Shown: positions 20,843 to 32,345 of the stretch, piece by piece
Position numbering within the stretch: position 1 is the stretch's first letter
Layout of the letters: every line of letters starts with the position of its first letter
Assembly (NCBI RefSeq): GCF_000002235.5
Contig: NW_022145609.1
Location: 31,969,301-32,033,300, forward strand
DNA: 64,000 nt
Origin: Strongylocentrotus purpuratus
Taxonomy: Eukaryota > Echinodermata > Echinoidea > Camarodonta > Strongylocentrotidae
Direction of reading: 5' to 3'
Notes under the pieces: generated by a model
Database searches by the model: none
The model's input: the letters and a program-made list of their open reading frames with translations, nothing else
Told to the model about the DNA's origin: nothing
Made by a program: the position numbers and the translations under genes

Positions 20843-21026
20843 CTTATATATAACACCTCAGACGTTAACAGGCTTCAAACAATTCATTTTTAAAGAACAG
20901 TTTTCCTAGGCCTAAATCTCATAGTGATTTTGTTTGTTTTTATTGATGAAATTGCTGATAGTGGCACGCACTATTAAGCAGGCAGCAAGCCATGCACATA
21001 CCAAGCTTTATGTTTATTAGGACGCG

Positions 21027-21145
21027 GAGTGCAATTTTGTTTGATCCGTTTGCACGGTGACGTTACTTACCTCACCATATACTTTGTACATCGTTAGTGA
21101 CGTCAGCGTGCAATGGTGCAAATGGATCAAACAGAATTGCACGGC
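21027..21145. mobile_element. Short foldback element
   Basis: AGTGCAATTTTGTTTGATCC on the left and GGATCAAACAGAATTGCACG on the right are inverted, with about 70 bp between containing GTGACGTTACTTAC and GTTAGTGACGTCAGC, which are also partly inverted. Confidence 0.7.
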
Positions 21146-21739
21146 TGGAGAACGATGCCATTCAACAGTACTTTTAGCACATGTCATGTGTTTAGGAATT
21201 GACCAATGAGGTTGCAAGAATCTTAGTAGGCATTGTATAAAGATCTACATGTATATCCAATATATATCTTCTAAATATACAGACCTTAGACACCTACATG
21301 TATCTAAAGATATTTATAATATAAATTTGTGTTATACGAATGGGTGCAGGACCATGCAGAGCTAGCAGAGGGTGAATACTTTCGGGCCATATAGCCCACA
21401 GCATTACTATCCTGGCTGTGTATAAAGACGGGCGCCACTGTAGTATATTCACGCAATATTATGTAAAACCTGCTGTATGATACTTTCAAATGATATGATA
21501 AACAATTTGATGAGTCAATGCTGATTAAAAATAAGTAACAAATAGAACTTCCAAGTTTCATTTGGTGAAAAAAATTCTTGGTTTTTCAGCCAGTATTTGA
21601 GCTGACTTTTACCGATTGGGTCATCCGTCTTCAGCTATATGGCCCACCATTTTCTAATTTTATAAAGTTTTTTCAAAATGAAGAGAGACCTCAACGCCTG
21701 ATTACATTGCATGTGTTTATCGTTGTGATTGGTTGTTGA

Positions 21740-21975
21740 GACCCTGTTCTCACTCACTTTCTAGACCGATCCAGGCTAGATTGGTCTAACTGTGAGTGTG
21801 AACAGACAAGCGGTCTAGGAAGCGATCTTCTGAATCGATCCAGGAGGCCACCTCGCAATGTGATCTTCTGGACCGGTTCACTTCCTAGATTGCCAAAGAC
21901 CGATCTGCTAGCGTGCAGTGTGAACATAAACCGTGCCAGGAAGCGATTTTCAACCAGAAGTGAGTGTGTTTTGGC
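21740..21975. repeat. Palindrome-rich repeat built on TCTAGACCGATCCAG
   Basis: Contains TTCTAGACCGATCCAGGCTA and several variants of CGATC(T/C)..CTAG, plus CACTGTGAACA-like ends. A related block lies at 26,560-26,660 (TCTGGATCGGTCATGAGAAC). Whether the two are ends of one large element or separate insertions is undecided. Confidence 0.4.
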
Positions 21976-22284
21976 AGGAGAGAAAGAAAGACAGAGATTA
22001 TAAAAAACGAGAATAATATACATGTATAAGGAAAGATAGAATGATTACACAAAGACCTAGAAATATCGCAATCTGTATTGCCGCGCAATGCGAATGTATC
22101 CCCCGGCAGGGGCAGCGATTTTGTGTCGTCCTTACATGTATGTTTGAAGGAGGGAAAAAGATCCCCTCTCCCATCCCTGAAACAAAAGGATGAGGTAGAG
22201 ATCGCCACTAGTGGCTCGGACCATTGTCAAGACTAGGAGCAGCATCACCAAAACAATATGTTTGTAGATTAGAGTATAATGCAT

Positions 22285-23110
22285 CTCTGTAGAAAATTTG
22301 AAAGAAATCTGTCCAGAAATGTGGCAGTTAGGGCACACAAAAGATAGCCACAAAAATATGACCTTTGACAGTATAACAGATGGAACACAGGTGGCAGCAT
22401 TACCAAACACTAAAGATGTGTAGATTGTACCAACATACACAGGGCTGTCAACTTCGGGAAACTGCTCGGAGGGAGATTTTTTTTTGGAGAAAATATTAAG
22501 TGCCAAAGCCAGCCAGCTGCTGAATAAGCGGACAAATTTCGCAACGACTCAGCCAGCCGCTGAATAAAGGGAGATTCTACATCGTTGGCGGGAGCGAGAG
22601 GAAGGCGTGGTGGCGGGAGTCTCATGCTACGAGCTTTTGGGGCGGCGGGAGAATGAGTGTGGTGGCGTAAGGCTCCCTCCAGATGCGGGAGGGCCGTTGA
22701 CAGCCCTGATGACATACACTTCCATACTCAATTTGAAAGAAATCTGTCAAGAAATGATGTACATGTAGTTGAAGAGCACACTAGAGTGCACACAAGACAT
22801 CTATCAAAATATGACCTTTGAGCCTATAAAAGACGGAACACTGGATGCAGTATCACCAAAATCTATAGGCTTGTAGATTATACTAAGATACAGTACACCT
22901 TCATACCAAATTTGAACAAAGTCCCTTGAGAAATGTGGCCTATAGAGCGCACACAAACCATCTACAAAAATATGACATTTTACCCTATAGAAGACAGAAC
23001 ACTGGGGGCAGCATCACCAAAAGTTATAGGTGTGTAGATTATACCAAGATACACCTCCTTACCAGATTTGAAAGAAATCCGTCAAGGAATGTGGCAGTTA
23101 GAGCGCACAC
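22285..23110. repeat. Degenerate tandem repeat, unit about 150-180 bp
   Basis: Four units share AATTTGAAAGAAATCTGTC-like starts near 22,297, 22,730, 22,910 and 23,066, followed by GAGCGCACACAA, ATATGACCTTTGA, AGACGGAACAC and GTAGATTATACCAAGATAC. The first and second units are separated by the MITE at 22,441-22,711. No coding signal. Confidence 0.75.
22441..22711. mobile_element. MITE with 8-bp target duplication (hAT-like)
   Basis: Starts AGGGCTGTCAACTTC and ends CGTTGACAGCCCT, with ACATACAC on both sides (22,433-22,440 and 22,712-22,719). It interrupts the tandem repeat, whose other units show what the empty site looks like. The 8-bp duplication and (C)AGGG ends suit the hAT superfamily. 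Confidence 0.75.
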
Positions 23111-23111
23111 A

Positions 23112-23385
23112 AGAACATGACGCCGCGGTGGAGGACGTGCATGGCGTAACGCTGCTGAATCCAAAGTATCCCACTGGCATACTGCCAGGGGATACTAAAA
23201 GAGATATCCACTGCTTTGAGAGGCCTGGCTGGTTTTATATGCTCAAGGGAACTCCCGCATCCTGCCATTACCCTGTGGCGCGCCTGGGTGGGTGGCATGC
23301 TGAGTGGTCATGGCAGGATCTGAGCGAGTTCCTGAGAGCATACAAAAACAGCCAGACCTCGAATATTAAAGCAGTCGATATCCCT
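23112..23385 (+). other. GC-rich open segment of unknown nature
   Basis: Inserted in the tandem repeat and clearly richer in GC than its surroundings. It is open in one frame across its length (for example HCFERPGWFYMLKGTPASCH and GGWHAEWSWQDLSEFLR), but starts and ends in repeat sequence with no convincing splice sites. It could be a captured gene fragment or another element. I recognise no family. Confidence 0.3.
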
Positions 23386-23905
23386 TTTATATGCCAAATT
23401 CAAACAAAAATCTACCAAGAATTTTTACCTTATCCTTCTATCAAGTAAAGATTTGTTAAAACATCACGGGAAATCTGAGAAGCTGTCTGTTTTAAATGTC
23501 ACCAACGAAAAATGACTGAAATTTTCAATCAGTTGGGAGTCCCAGCCCAAAAACACTGTATGGTGTCCGCGCTCGCTCAAAGAACATTTTAACACGTAAA
23601 CTAGGCTTATGCCGAAAGGGTGGGTAGGGTGGCGTTGCGTCGCGTTGACTTGAACGGGACCATTCGTCCAAAGCCCCCCCCCCCCCCCGTTTGGTCAAAA
23701 GGGTGCGTTGGCAGTGTCGCGTCGTGTCAAATGCGACCAATCGTCCAAAGCCCCCCGGTTTAGCCAAAAGGGTGCGTTGACCAGTCTTCCACATCAGTCG
23801 TTTATAATAGGATTTAAGGAATATAAATTTAAGTCCTTTAAATTCCAATAATCAAAATAGACACAGATTAAAAACTAGAAATTTATTTCGTCATGGGGAC
23901 GAATC

Positions 23906-25465
23906 AGGTGGTCTGTCTTCAATTCTTATGACCATGCTCATCTTCAATTCAATTACCCAATAAAATGATGTTAATGTAAAATGATGTATTGAGATATGAA
24001 TTGATAAATGAAGAATAATGGATCAAGTGATAATAGGGTAATAATAAAGTAAATATGGTTGTTTATTACATTATTTGCGATTGTACATGTTTTAATATTC
24101 AAAGGAGATGGTACAGTGAAAGGTCAAAAAGAAAAAAAAGTGAAGAATTTTTTTTTTTGGAGACGCCCGGACTCGAACCAGGGACCTCGAGGTCGGAAGT
24201 CAAGTGCGTTACCGATATACCAAAACATTTCCCATAGAGATTACACGTACAGGTGTGTAAACGAAAAATGATATTCTCAAATCCCACTTTGTAAGTGAAA
24301 TATGAGCATGATCCCGGCATCTGATCGAAAAATAAAGGACACACTTGTGATAGCTTGTCTCAGCTACAACATACTCAAAGCTCAGCGTAAACAAAGATAA
24401 AACAACAGAGATATTGCTCGCGAAAGACGAGAATATAGAATCCAGTTTTGAGAAAAAGTCATGTCCCATAGAGAATGCATGCAAAATGTGAAAAATTGAA
24501 ATGCCTCCTTTAATCGCGAAAATACGCCATGATACTATTGTCAAAATGAAATATTGTGGCAACTGCATTTGTAGAGAATATTCTCAGGTAGAACATATCA
24601 AAATTTGAAAGAAAATTGATCAATTTTTACAGAGATACAATCAATTTTCCAAAAATCTGCTGACGTCATAATATGCAAATTGAAATTTTGAGTTCGGAGG
24701 CCATTATGATGACGTCATGAGTTAATTGAGGGTCAAATGAGACATGAAATCATATCTCCAACTCATGCTTTTTCCAACCATGATATAAAAATTGGGGGTC
24801 GATGCACTATCTGAAGAGCTATTTCGATTTTCAAAATGGCATGTTTTTGATCAAATTTGCATTATATTTCCCATAGCAGCACGCGCGGATTTTGAACTTT
24901 GACGCGCGCTCACGGCCTTATGAAAGGTCAAGAGTGACTGAAATTAATGTAAATTGTCATTTATGGTAAGAGGAATCTAAATCATGTAAACATTTTGGAT
25001 TTGACCTTTTCCGCGCGTTGTGAGCGCGCTTAACGCGCGCGGGGACACGTACGGATCTGATTCGTACTCTCGTTAAATAGTTAAATGATTTTGAGCATTT
25101 TAAAATTTTGACGCACGCATACGTGCACCTTTATGTGACCTTCGATGACATGACTTGTTGACCCTTGACCTGAAGTATATGTGATATGAATATGAATGAC
25201 CTTTGCTTATGCATCATAAAGGTATGATGGATAATGGGATTTCACAAAATGGCCCCTGGATGACGTCATGATGACCTGATGACCTTGAAAATGTTCCTGT
25301 CACGTCTCATGACAAAGACCTATGGCTGTGCCAAAATTGAATGAAATTGACGAAACTGAACTTGAGTTATCCTAGGCACAAAAAAGTGTAGGAAATAAAT
25401 AAAAAATAAAGAAAGAAAATTCTGACGAAAACAATAGGTGATCTGTCGAAAACGACAGACCACCT
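23906..25465. mobile_element. Inverted-repeat element, AGGTGGTCTGTC ends
   Basis: Ends are AGGTGGTCTGTC and GACAGACCACCT. The 1.5 kb interior has no transposase. It contains a tRNA-like block (24,159-24,232) and a stretch with ATTGATCAATTTTTACAGAG and GCCATTATGATGACGTCATG that recurs at 63,470-63,760. It is nested inside the foldback element at 23,588-26,115. Confidence 0.7.
24159..24232 (-). tRNA. tRNA-like sequence, probably a pseudogene
   Basis: On the minus strand, 74 bases start GGAAATG and end CGTCTCC, which pair at six of seven acceptor-stem positions. There is a B box (GGTTCGAGTCC) with a good T arm (CCCTGGTTCGAGTCCGGG) and an A-box-like TGGTATATCGG. The anticodon stem pairs badly, so the anticodon (UCC if the loop is CTTCCGA) is doubtful. 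It lies inside a transposon and looks like a decayed tRNA or SINE head. Confidence 0.45.
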
Positions 25466-26115
25466 AATTAAATCAAACTGGTTTTACGTAGTCTTGCAGA
25501 TCAGGCGTTTATAAGAATAAAATCAATAAAGAACAGGAAACACAATCAAATAATTTACTATGATATCTGAAATGTCTAATAAATAAAGGTGTTTACCTAG
25601 TCTTGCATATCGGTCGTTTATTTATTAAAATAATGAAAAATAATATCCATTTCTTTCTATGTATGGAATTCAGAAAGCCCCGCCCACTTACATGTACATG
25701 TATCCCGAAAGTGTGCATTAGGGTGGTAGGCCTACTCCGTTATTTATTCATTTATTTGTTATTTCATTTGTAAAGACTGTTCAGCATGACTAGTTTACAT
25801 CAAAAAGAATTCTATACATAGAAAGAAATGGATATTATTTTTATTTGGCCTTTTAAAAATACTTATTGAATTCATTAATTGATATAATTCTTATAAAGGC
25901 CTGATCTGCAAGACTACGTAAAAACTAGTTTCTATCTTGATTATTTAAATTTAAACGATTTAAATTACTATTCCATAAATTCTATTATAAACCACTGATG
26001 AGGAAGACTAGTCAACGCAACCTTTCGGCCAAACCGGAGGGGGCTTTGGACGAATGGTCGCGTTCAAGTCAACGCGACGCGACGCTACCCACCCTTTCGG
26101 CATAACCCGTAAACC

Positions 26116-26944
26116 AATGGGTATCGCAGCAAGATTTTATTATTTTCCCGGTAACTGGAATTTTGCCAGGATTTTACTCTTGGACTATTAATTGGTTTTG
26201 GCTTTTTTCGTTTCTTTAAGGGAATGGCTAAAATCACGACTGCAATTTCGACCAATCAGATGGCTGGATTTCTTAAGTGAGGAATATAAAATAACATAAG
26301 AGATGATAGAAGAAAAAAAATAACAAAAGGAGAGACAGAAAGAGAAAATGATAAATAATAGGAAATTAAAAGATAGAAAAGAAGATGTAAGATGGAAAAA
26401 CAAAGAATAACATAAGAAAAACAGAAAATTGAAATGATGAAAAATAACAAAATATAGCAGAAGACGAGGCACTCAATTCGGTTTTAAATTCGGCGTGAAA
26501 CATTTGACCCTCTGACCTTTGCTACCCCAGCAACAGGAGCTGTCTAGCTCGCTCGCGCTATACCATAGCAACAAGAGCAGTCGTCCTAGCTTGTGAGTAT
26601 GAACATAAACAAAGCGTACCTCTGGATCGGTCATGAGAACGGGTCTAAAGACAGGTCAGTGGCAGGCTATCAGCTATTGCGCAACTGTTCTAAATGACGT
26701 CACTGGTAGAGTGTCTGCAACTCATGCTTTTTTATTTTAATGATATCAGGAGGGAACTAAGCAGTCATCTGTATTCTGTAGAGGAGGGGGGGGGGGGGGG
26801 GGGGGGGGGGGAAGGGCTTTAAAAGTAAGTTTACAAAATTTCTTTCCATTTTAGTATTAAAATCATGTACCAAAATGGTATATGATTCAACCCAATGATT
26901 GGATAGTCCATGACTCCATATTATGTTGTTATAGATTAGTACGG
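26116..26944. other. Gene-free stretch with purine-rich tract and poly-G
   Basis: Bases 26,280-26,460 are a purine-rich AGAAAAAATAACAAAAGGAG-like tract. A long G-run lies at 26,785-26,811. No exon recognised. Confidence 0.5.
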
Positions 26945-27121
26945 TAGTATACAAATAATACACAGGTGTAAGTGCGTTATGGTCGATGCAGCGCTCAAGG
27001 ATATTCACTATGGTGCAATAAAATTCACGAGGCGTAGCCAAGTGAATTTTGTGCCATTGTGAATACCTGAATATCGCTGCATCGCCATAACATCACGATG
27101 AAAAACCTGTGTATTATTTGT
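26945..27121. mobile_element. Foldback palindrome with GAGGCGTAGCCAAG centre
   Basis: CAAATAATACACAGGTGT on the left pairs with CCTGTGTATTATTTG on the right. Inner pairs are GTTATGGTCGATGCAGCG with CGCTGCATCGCCATAAC, and AAAATTCAC with GTGAATTTT. It is the same design as the palindrome at 20,681-20,842, but the arms are unrelated apart from the centre. Confidence 0.8.
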
Positions 27122-27957
27122 TTTATAAAATGGGTCTACTATCAAATCTCTCAGAAAGCAGCTGAAAGTTCGGCTTCTTAGAGGCTGCCATCCTGCAACA
27201 GGGTCACTCGTCGCTCGGTCAATTTTATGCAGTGGGCAGGGGCGCGCACACACAGCTAGCTAGCTACAGACGATCGTGCGAGAGCAGTGACCTTTGGCAG
27301 TGACCTCGTAAACAAACTGTGCAATGCAAGGTAAACATCCATTGATTTACACGCAGCCGTGTGTTATAAGCTTTTCTGTTGCACACTTTTTGCACGGCTG
27401 ATATCACCAAGATGCGTGTTGTTAAAATTAATGCACGCACACGTGATCCATTTTGACGCTTCTCATTGGCTACATTCTTGAACCCATTTTATAATAGAGT
27501 ATTTTACAGGAATAAAAGTTCAAAAAATGGATTGTTCGATTTACACATGCATGCAACGCTTGTAGAGGTCAGGGGCGGATCCAATCAGTAGCAAGGGGGG
27601 GGGGGGCCTAATTCGTGAAAAAATATTTAGCGGCGAATCAGCCAGCTAGAGGCCAGAACGTTTTCGTCATCCATTGACAGTAACAGTTTAAAATATGCTT
27701 CAAGAATTTCAACACAGAGTTCAATATCGACGAAGAAAATCCAGAAAAAAGACACTTAAACGCATCATACAGTCAATCTGGTAAATAGAACTGATGTATA
27801 TAAGCCTAGATCTAGGCCTTATTTTCAAGAATAAATGCATCAGATATGAATCCGCTAAAATGACATTTTAGTCCAAAGTTTGCAGAGCAGACCCCGCAGC
27901 TTAAGCTTAAATTCTGTGTCTAAAGAAGGAGCCGTCCCTACCTAAATAAGACAAGGG

Positions 27958-28110
27958 GCCACACATAGCTGCATTACTATCCTGGCTGTGTTTTAAAAGC
28001 TTTGTTTCTCAGTATTTCAAACACCACTGTACAAAACTCAACTGATTTCACTAAAAATCGGTACTTTAGTGACAATTGATGACACCTAAATAGCAGTAAA
28101 ATACAATTTT
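27958..28110. repeat. Dispersed repeat, copy 1
   Basis: CTATCCTGGCTGTGT, CACTGTACAAAACTCAACTG and AAAAATCGGTACTTTAGTGA recur almost unchanged at 30,335-30,505 and, inverted, around 31,920-31,970. A piece also lies at 21,400-21,425. Confidence 0.7.
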
Positions 28111-28139
28111 TTTCAACTTACCGATGTTAGAAAGAATAA

Positions 28140-28746
28140 TTTAATGCCTTCGCCATGTGATTTCACAAACCAAAAAAGAAGCAATTTTTCAAATTCAAGT
28201 TTGATTGTAATCCATTAACAGGTTCTCAGAATATCGGGATTACAAGCTATTTTTTTCATATACAGTATGACCCTTTTATCTTTGACCTCATGACCCTAAA
28301 ATCTAATCAGTTCATTGGCTTTGCAAGATACATACATGTCTTGAGTTTGATGGTAATCAGTCCATCAGTTAATAATAATGCGATCACAAGCTATTTTTGT
28401 ATAAGCCCCATGACTTTTGACCTCATGAAATCTAATCAGTCCATTGGCTCAGCAAAATACATACTGTACATGTCCTGCGTTCTATGGATCTGTCCATCGG
28501 TTCTAATGATGTGATCACAAACTATTTTATGCATACATAATGCGTCTGTGACCTTTGACCTCGTGAACCCAAAATCTAATCAATTCATTAGCTCTGCAAG
28601 TATCATACAAGACCCAAGTTTGGCAGGAATCCATCAATCGGTTCTTGAGATAACTTGATCAAGTGACGAGAACGGGACGAAAGTACGGAGGGACGTACGG
28701 ACAACCCAAAAATATAATGCCTCCGGCTACTTCGTAACGGAGGCAA
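28140..28746. repeat. Second AGGTCA minisatellite element
   Basis: A shorter relative of 11,165-12,151. It starts ATGCCTTCGCCATGTG and ends TAACGGAGGCA, with about three internal units. A DR1-type pair of AGGTCA half-sites lies at 28,549-28,561 (minus strand). Confidence 0.75.
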
Positions 28747-29339
28747 AAAAATTCAAATCGTGAGTCTACTGTCAAACTTGCCAATCAACCACATCGTCTT
28801 CATTCTGTGCATTAGTGTGCAATTAGTGTGCAATATGTGTGCAATTGCTGCCTCTTAGCACGTAATGCAGCACTAGAGGTCAATATGCATTAGCATTGAC
28901 TCGGTATCAGTCTATGCTTTGCTAGAGTGCTAGAGGCTATTGAATGAAAGAGACAGAAATTTTCAATCTACCTGCCACTAGACTATACTGGGAGAATATT
29001 TCAAGTCTCCAATTTGCGAAACCCATTTTCTTCATTTACATGTCATTTGCTACAATTACAAAGGAATTGCCATTGACATTGCTCAAAATAGAAATATGAT
29101 GAGCAAATTCTCATGAAAAAAATGAACCCTTTTCATTTTAATAACAGTTTTTTTCTCCGATTTCATGATCGACACAGCAGCACAACTCGTACTCCTTTGG
29201 CACGTTACAGCATATACCTAAAGCTCAGCTCAATGAGTCAACAACAATAAATATAATATATCCTATAATATATAGGCAATAACATTGTGGTTTGTCCAAA
29301 GCCAAGGCCAAGCCCACTCCAGCAAAGTATAGAGAGTCA

Positions 29340-29710
29340 ATGCTAATTAATGCATATTTTACCGGATGGAATTGTATTGCATTTTATTACAATTTTTCCA
29401 ATGTTACAGTTAATTGAATTCACGTATCTGTATACATTTTATTTGTTTATATGTAAACATTTATTCATTTTTGCTAGCAATATTTCATATCCTGTATTTT
29501 TGTGTGTTTTTTTTTGGTTTTGTTTTCTTGTTACTACTTTAATGTTTTGATTTAAAAATGTATTCATTGTTATATATTTGTCCTCATTTGTTATGTTATC
29601 TTTATGTTTTTGAATGCTTTTTATATTGATGTAAACTTGCATTTTTAGTCTTCGGACTTGTTGACAAGTAATGAATAAAACCTTATTTGAAATTTGAACC
29701 TTTGAACTTT
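29340..29710 (+). mobile_element. LINE 3' end with TTTGAAC tail
   Basis: An AT-rich 3' UTR-like stretch ends AATAAAACCTTATTTGAAAT followed by TTTGAACCTTTGAACTTTGA. A short-repeat tail after an AATAAA-like signal is typical of CR1/L2-type LINE 3' ends. No reverse transcriptase is attached. Confidence 0.45.
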
Positions 29711-30334
29711 GAACAAGATGGATGTTAATTGGATCTCGTAACTCCTCGTTAATAATGCAATGTCAGTAGACTGAAATCTTTAGTTTATTCATGAGGAAAT
29801 ACTATTGGAATACAACTCAAATCTACGGAGTACGTTAATTATAATCACTTTCTGGGTTTATATTGATTGACTACAATCACGTACGTTGACTTTCTCTCTC
29901 TGTTTTGCGGCCTGCGTGTGTGCGACCGATTCAAGGCTAGCCGATGAAGGGTGAATGTACTTTCGCGCGAAGTTTTAAACTTAATTGTGGACTTTGTCCG
30001 GGCAATCCCCTCGGGCCTGTCTAATTATGAACATAATTTTGCGACATGAAATTTGATTGTTTCAAGGCTCTTACGGATGGATTAGTGTAGAAGGAACCAC
30101 CATTAAGTTTAGAGCTGGATATATCCTATTTTATGGAACTTCTGGAGTCGGCAGATGGGCGAGTTGTCTTACGGATAGTTAAAGAAAATACTTTCTTTTA
30201 AACTTTGTTTTATTATAAATAAATGAGTAGACTCTAGTAGGGGTCTAGATTTAGATAAAGAACTATCTAGATCTAATTAAAAAGTTAGATTTTGGTATTG
30301 GCCTCCCTACCTCTACTGCTCTAGGCAGTAGGCC

Positions 30335-30505
30335 TACTACCACACATAGGAGCATCACTATCCTGGCTGTGTAGTAAAAGCTGTGCTTTTGATTCTCAAC
30401 ATTTCAAACACCACTGTACAAAACTCAACTGATTTCACTAAAAATCGGTACTTTAGTGACAATTGATGACACCTAAATAGCAGTAAAATACATTTTTTTT
30501 AACTT
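30335..30505. repeat. Dispersed repeat, copy 2
   Basis: Near-identical to 27,958-28,110 over AAACACCACTGTACAAAACT and GACAATTGATGACACCTAAA, with a diverged left part. Same orientation. Confidence 0.7.
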
Positions 30506-30551
30506 ACTGATGTTAAAAAGAATAATTTAAAAATTCAAATTGTAATTCTAG

Positions 30552-31207
30552 TGTAGTGCTGTAGTCAAATGTTTAACCGTCCGGTATCCGACCGCCCATG
30601 GCGGATTCCGTTTTCAATTGGACGGTTTCGTTTTCCTGTTTGTTTTTCTTTATTAAATATTTTTATTTTTAAAGTTTCGATTTATGTCCCTCCACCTGGC
30701 ACTATGCCTGGCAATGTCTCCCAGCTCAGTAATCGGTGTGATGACTCACCACTCGGAAACTAGAACAACATTCCAATTTGTATGTCATCTTGGTTTGAAA
30801 GTAATCTTTGTAATAGATATCAATATATAGTTTATAATAATAATTTGTCCAATATTTACACATGGCGTACCACAAGGTTCTATCCTAGGACCTCTACTGT
30901 TTTTAATTTACATTAATGATCTTGCACATTCTTCTAAAAACGACATTGTTACTATTATTTGTGACTAGTTCACAAGCACAAATCGGCGCCTTCAACTGTA
31001 CCTCGCATTTCAATGAAAGTCCTTCCCACTTTTTCACACGGATCTGGCTTGCTGTCGACAGAGTCGGCCAAACAAAAAGCAAAACAAAACAAAAAACAAT
31101 TTTTAATTTAAAAAAAAAAATTAAAAAAAAAATTCGTTTAACCGAAAACCATCCGGTTTTGACTGGCGGTTAAACGGAATTGAAGATATCCGTGATGTTA
31201 CAGCACT
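30552..31207. mobile_element. Inverted-repeat element holding a LINE fragment
   Basis: The left end TAGTGCTGTAGTCAAATG with TTTAACCGTCCGGT and the right end GGCGGTTAAACGG with TTACAGCACTAG are imperfectly inverted. The interior includes a non-LTR reverse transcriptase fragment at 30,858-30,942 and an A-rich stretch near 31,100. Confidence 0.55.
30858..30942 (+). pseudogene. LINE reverse transcriptase fragment
   Basis: One frame reads [20 protein letters not shown], the conserved RT segment just before the catalytic YADD region of jockey/CR1/Rex-type non-LTR retrotransposons. Nothing else of the polymerase is present, so this is a small dead fragment. Confidence 0.85.
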
Positions 31208-31376
31208 AGTCTAGTGTAAAACTTTGCTTACAGCTGCATCGACATGATTGTGTAGAGTCTATGCGATGTGTGTATTTGTGTATGGGTATAATAATACCTG
31301 CCTCACAGCATGTATGCAGCGCTAGAGGTCAATACGCATTAGAATTTACTCTCTATGCTTTGCTGGAGTGGCCTTA

Positions 31377-31826
31377 GACCGAATTTTCCGTCTCTTTCGT
31401 TCGTTAGCCTCTTATTGGGGTAGGGTCGGCTCTTTCTTTAGAGACGGAAGTCGACTATACGCATTCCCATGCTAACACCATAGCCATTTATGCCCTATGG
31501 CCATATTTTTATGCCCCGAAAATCCCCCCAAATGTCATTTTACCTCGTGCATGTTATATTGTAAATTAGGCATAGAGTCTAGGCTATAATAAATCAGTTC
31601 CACTTACCAACTTGACTGAAATAATCTGTTTATTTTGACCCATGCACGAGGTAAAATGACAAATTGGGGGGGATTTTCGGGGCACAAAAAAATGGCCATA
31701 AATGGCCATGGTGTTAGCAAGGGCTAAGGGAATGCGTATAGTCGGCTTACGTCTCTAAAGAGAGAGCCGACCCTACCCAAATAAGAGGCTTAACGAACGA
31801 AAGAGACGGAAAATTCGGTCTAGAGT
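31377..31826. mobile_element. Foldback element, AGACCGAATTTTCCGTC ends
   Basis: Two arms of about 190 bp are inverted. They run from AGACCGAATTTTCCGTCTCT on the left to AGAGACGGAAAATTCGGTCT on the right, including AGGGTCGGCTCTTTCTTTAG and its complement and the CCCCGAAAATCCCCCCA block. The loop is about 70 bp. Another arm lies at 32,147-32,345 in the orientation of the right arm, and a small piece at 27,912-27,950. Confidence 0.85.
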
Positions 31827-32146
31827 GGCCTACTACTATAGCACTGCACTGCACTAAGCTACTAGCTACGTGCTAGTCTACTTAGATCTAACGTTAGGCC
31901 TAGACTAGATCTATCATAAATTGTCAATAAAGTACCGATTTTGAGTGAAATCAGTTGAGTTTTGTACAGACTAGGCCCTGTCAAAATAAACAGATTATTT
32001 CAGTCAAGACATGGATTTCGATTTTGACCCATAATTTCCTAAAAAGGGACCATTAAACGGATTATTTCAGTCAAGTTGGTAAGTGGAACCGATTTATTAT
32101 AGCCTAGGCCTAGAGTCTAGATCTAATTTATAATAGACTCTATAAC

Positions 32147-32345
32147 ATGCACGAGGTAAAATGACATTTGGGGGGATTTTCGGGGCATAAAAATATGGCC
32201 ATAAATGGCCATGGTGTTAGCAAGGGAATGCGTATAGACTCTAGACTAGTCGGCTTCCGTCTCTAAAGAGAGAGCCGACCCTACCCAAATCATGAAATAA
32301 GAGGCATAACGAACGAAAGAGAAGGAAAATTCGGTCTAGACCTAG
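32147..32345. repeat. Extra arm of the 31,377 foldback family
   Basis: Begins GCACGAGGTAAAATGACATT and ends AAGGAAAATTCGGTCTAGAC. It matches the right arm at 31,640-31,826 over its length, with short insertions (ACTCTAGACTAG, CATGAAAT). With the preceding GATTATTTCAGTCAAGTTGG block it looks like a partial second copy. Confidence 0.75.

Larger units (their letters stand above)
23588..26115. mobile_element. Foldback element with about 200-280 bp inverted arms
   Basis: The left arm (23,588-23,880) and right arm (25,915-26,115) are inverted copies: CCACCCTTTCGGCATAA, GCTTTGGACGAATGGTC and GTCAACGCGACGCGACGC recur in both. The interior carries a second inverted-repeat element (23,906-25,465) and smaller inverted blocks around CCATTTCTTTCTATGTATG at 25,650 and 25,812. 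No transposase frame. Confidence 0.75.

Noticed and set aside
24055-24271. Frames reading PGLEPGTSRSE or RRPDSNQGPRG, which look like database proteins.
   Set aside because: These are familiar mistranslations of a tRNA-like T arm and anticodon region; the DNA is the tRNA-like block at 24,159-24,232.
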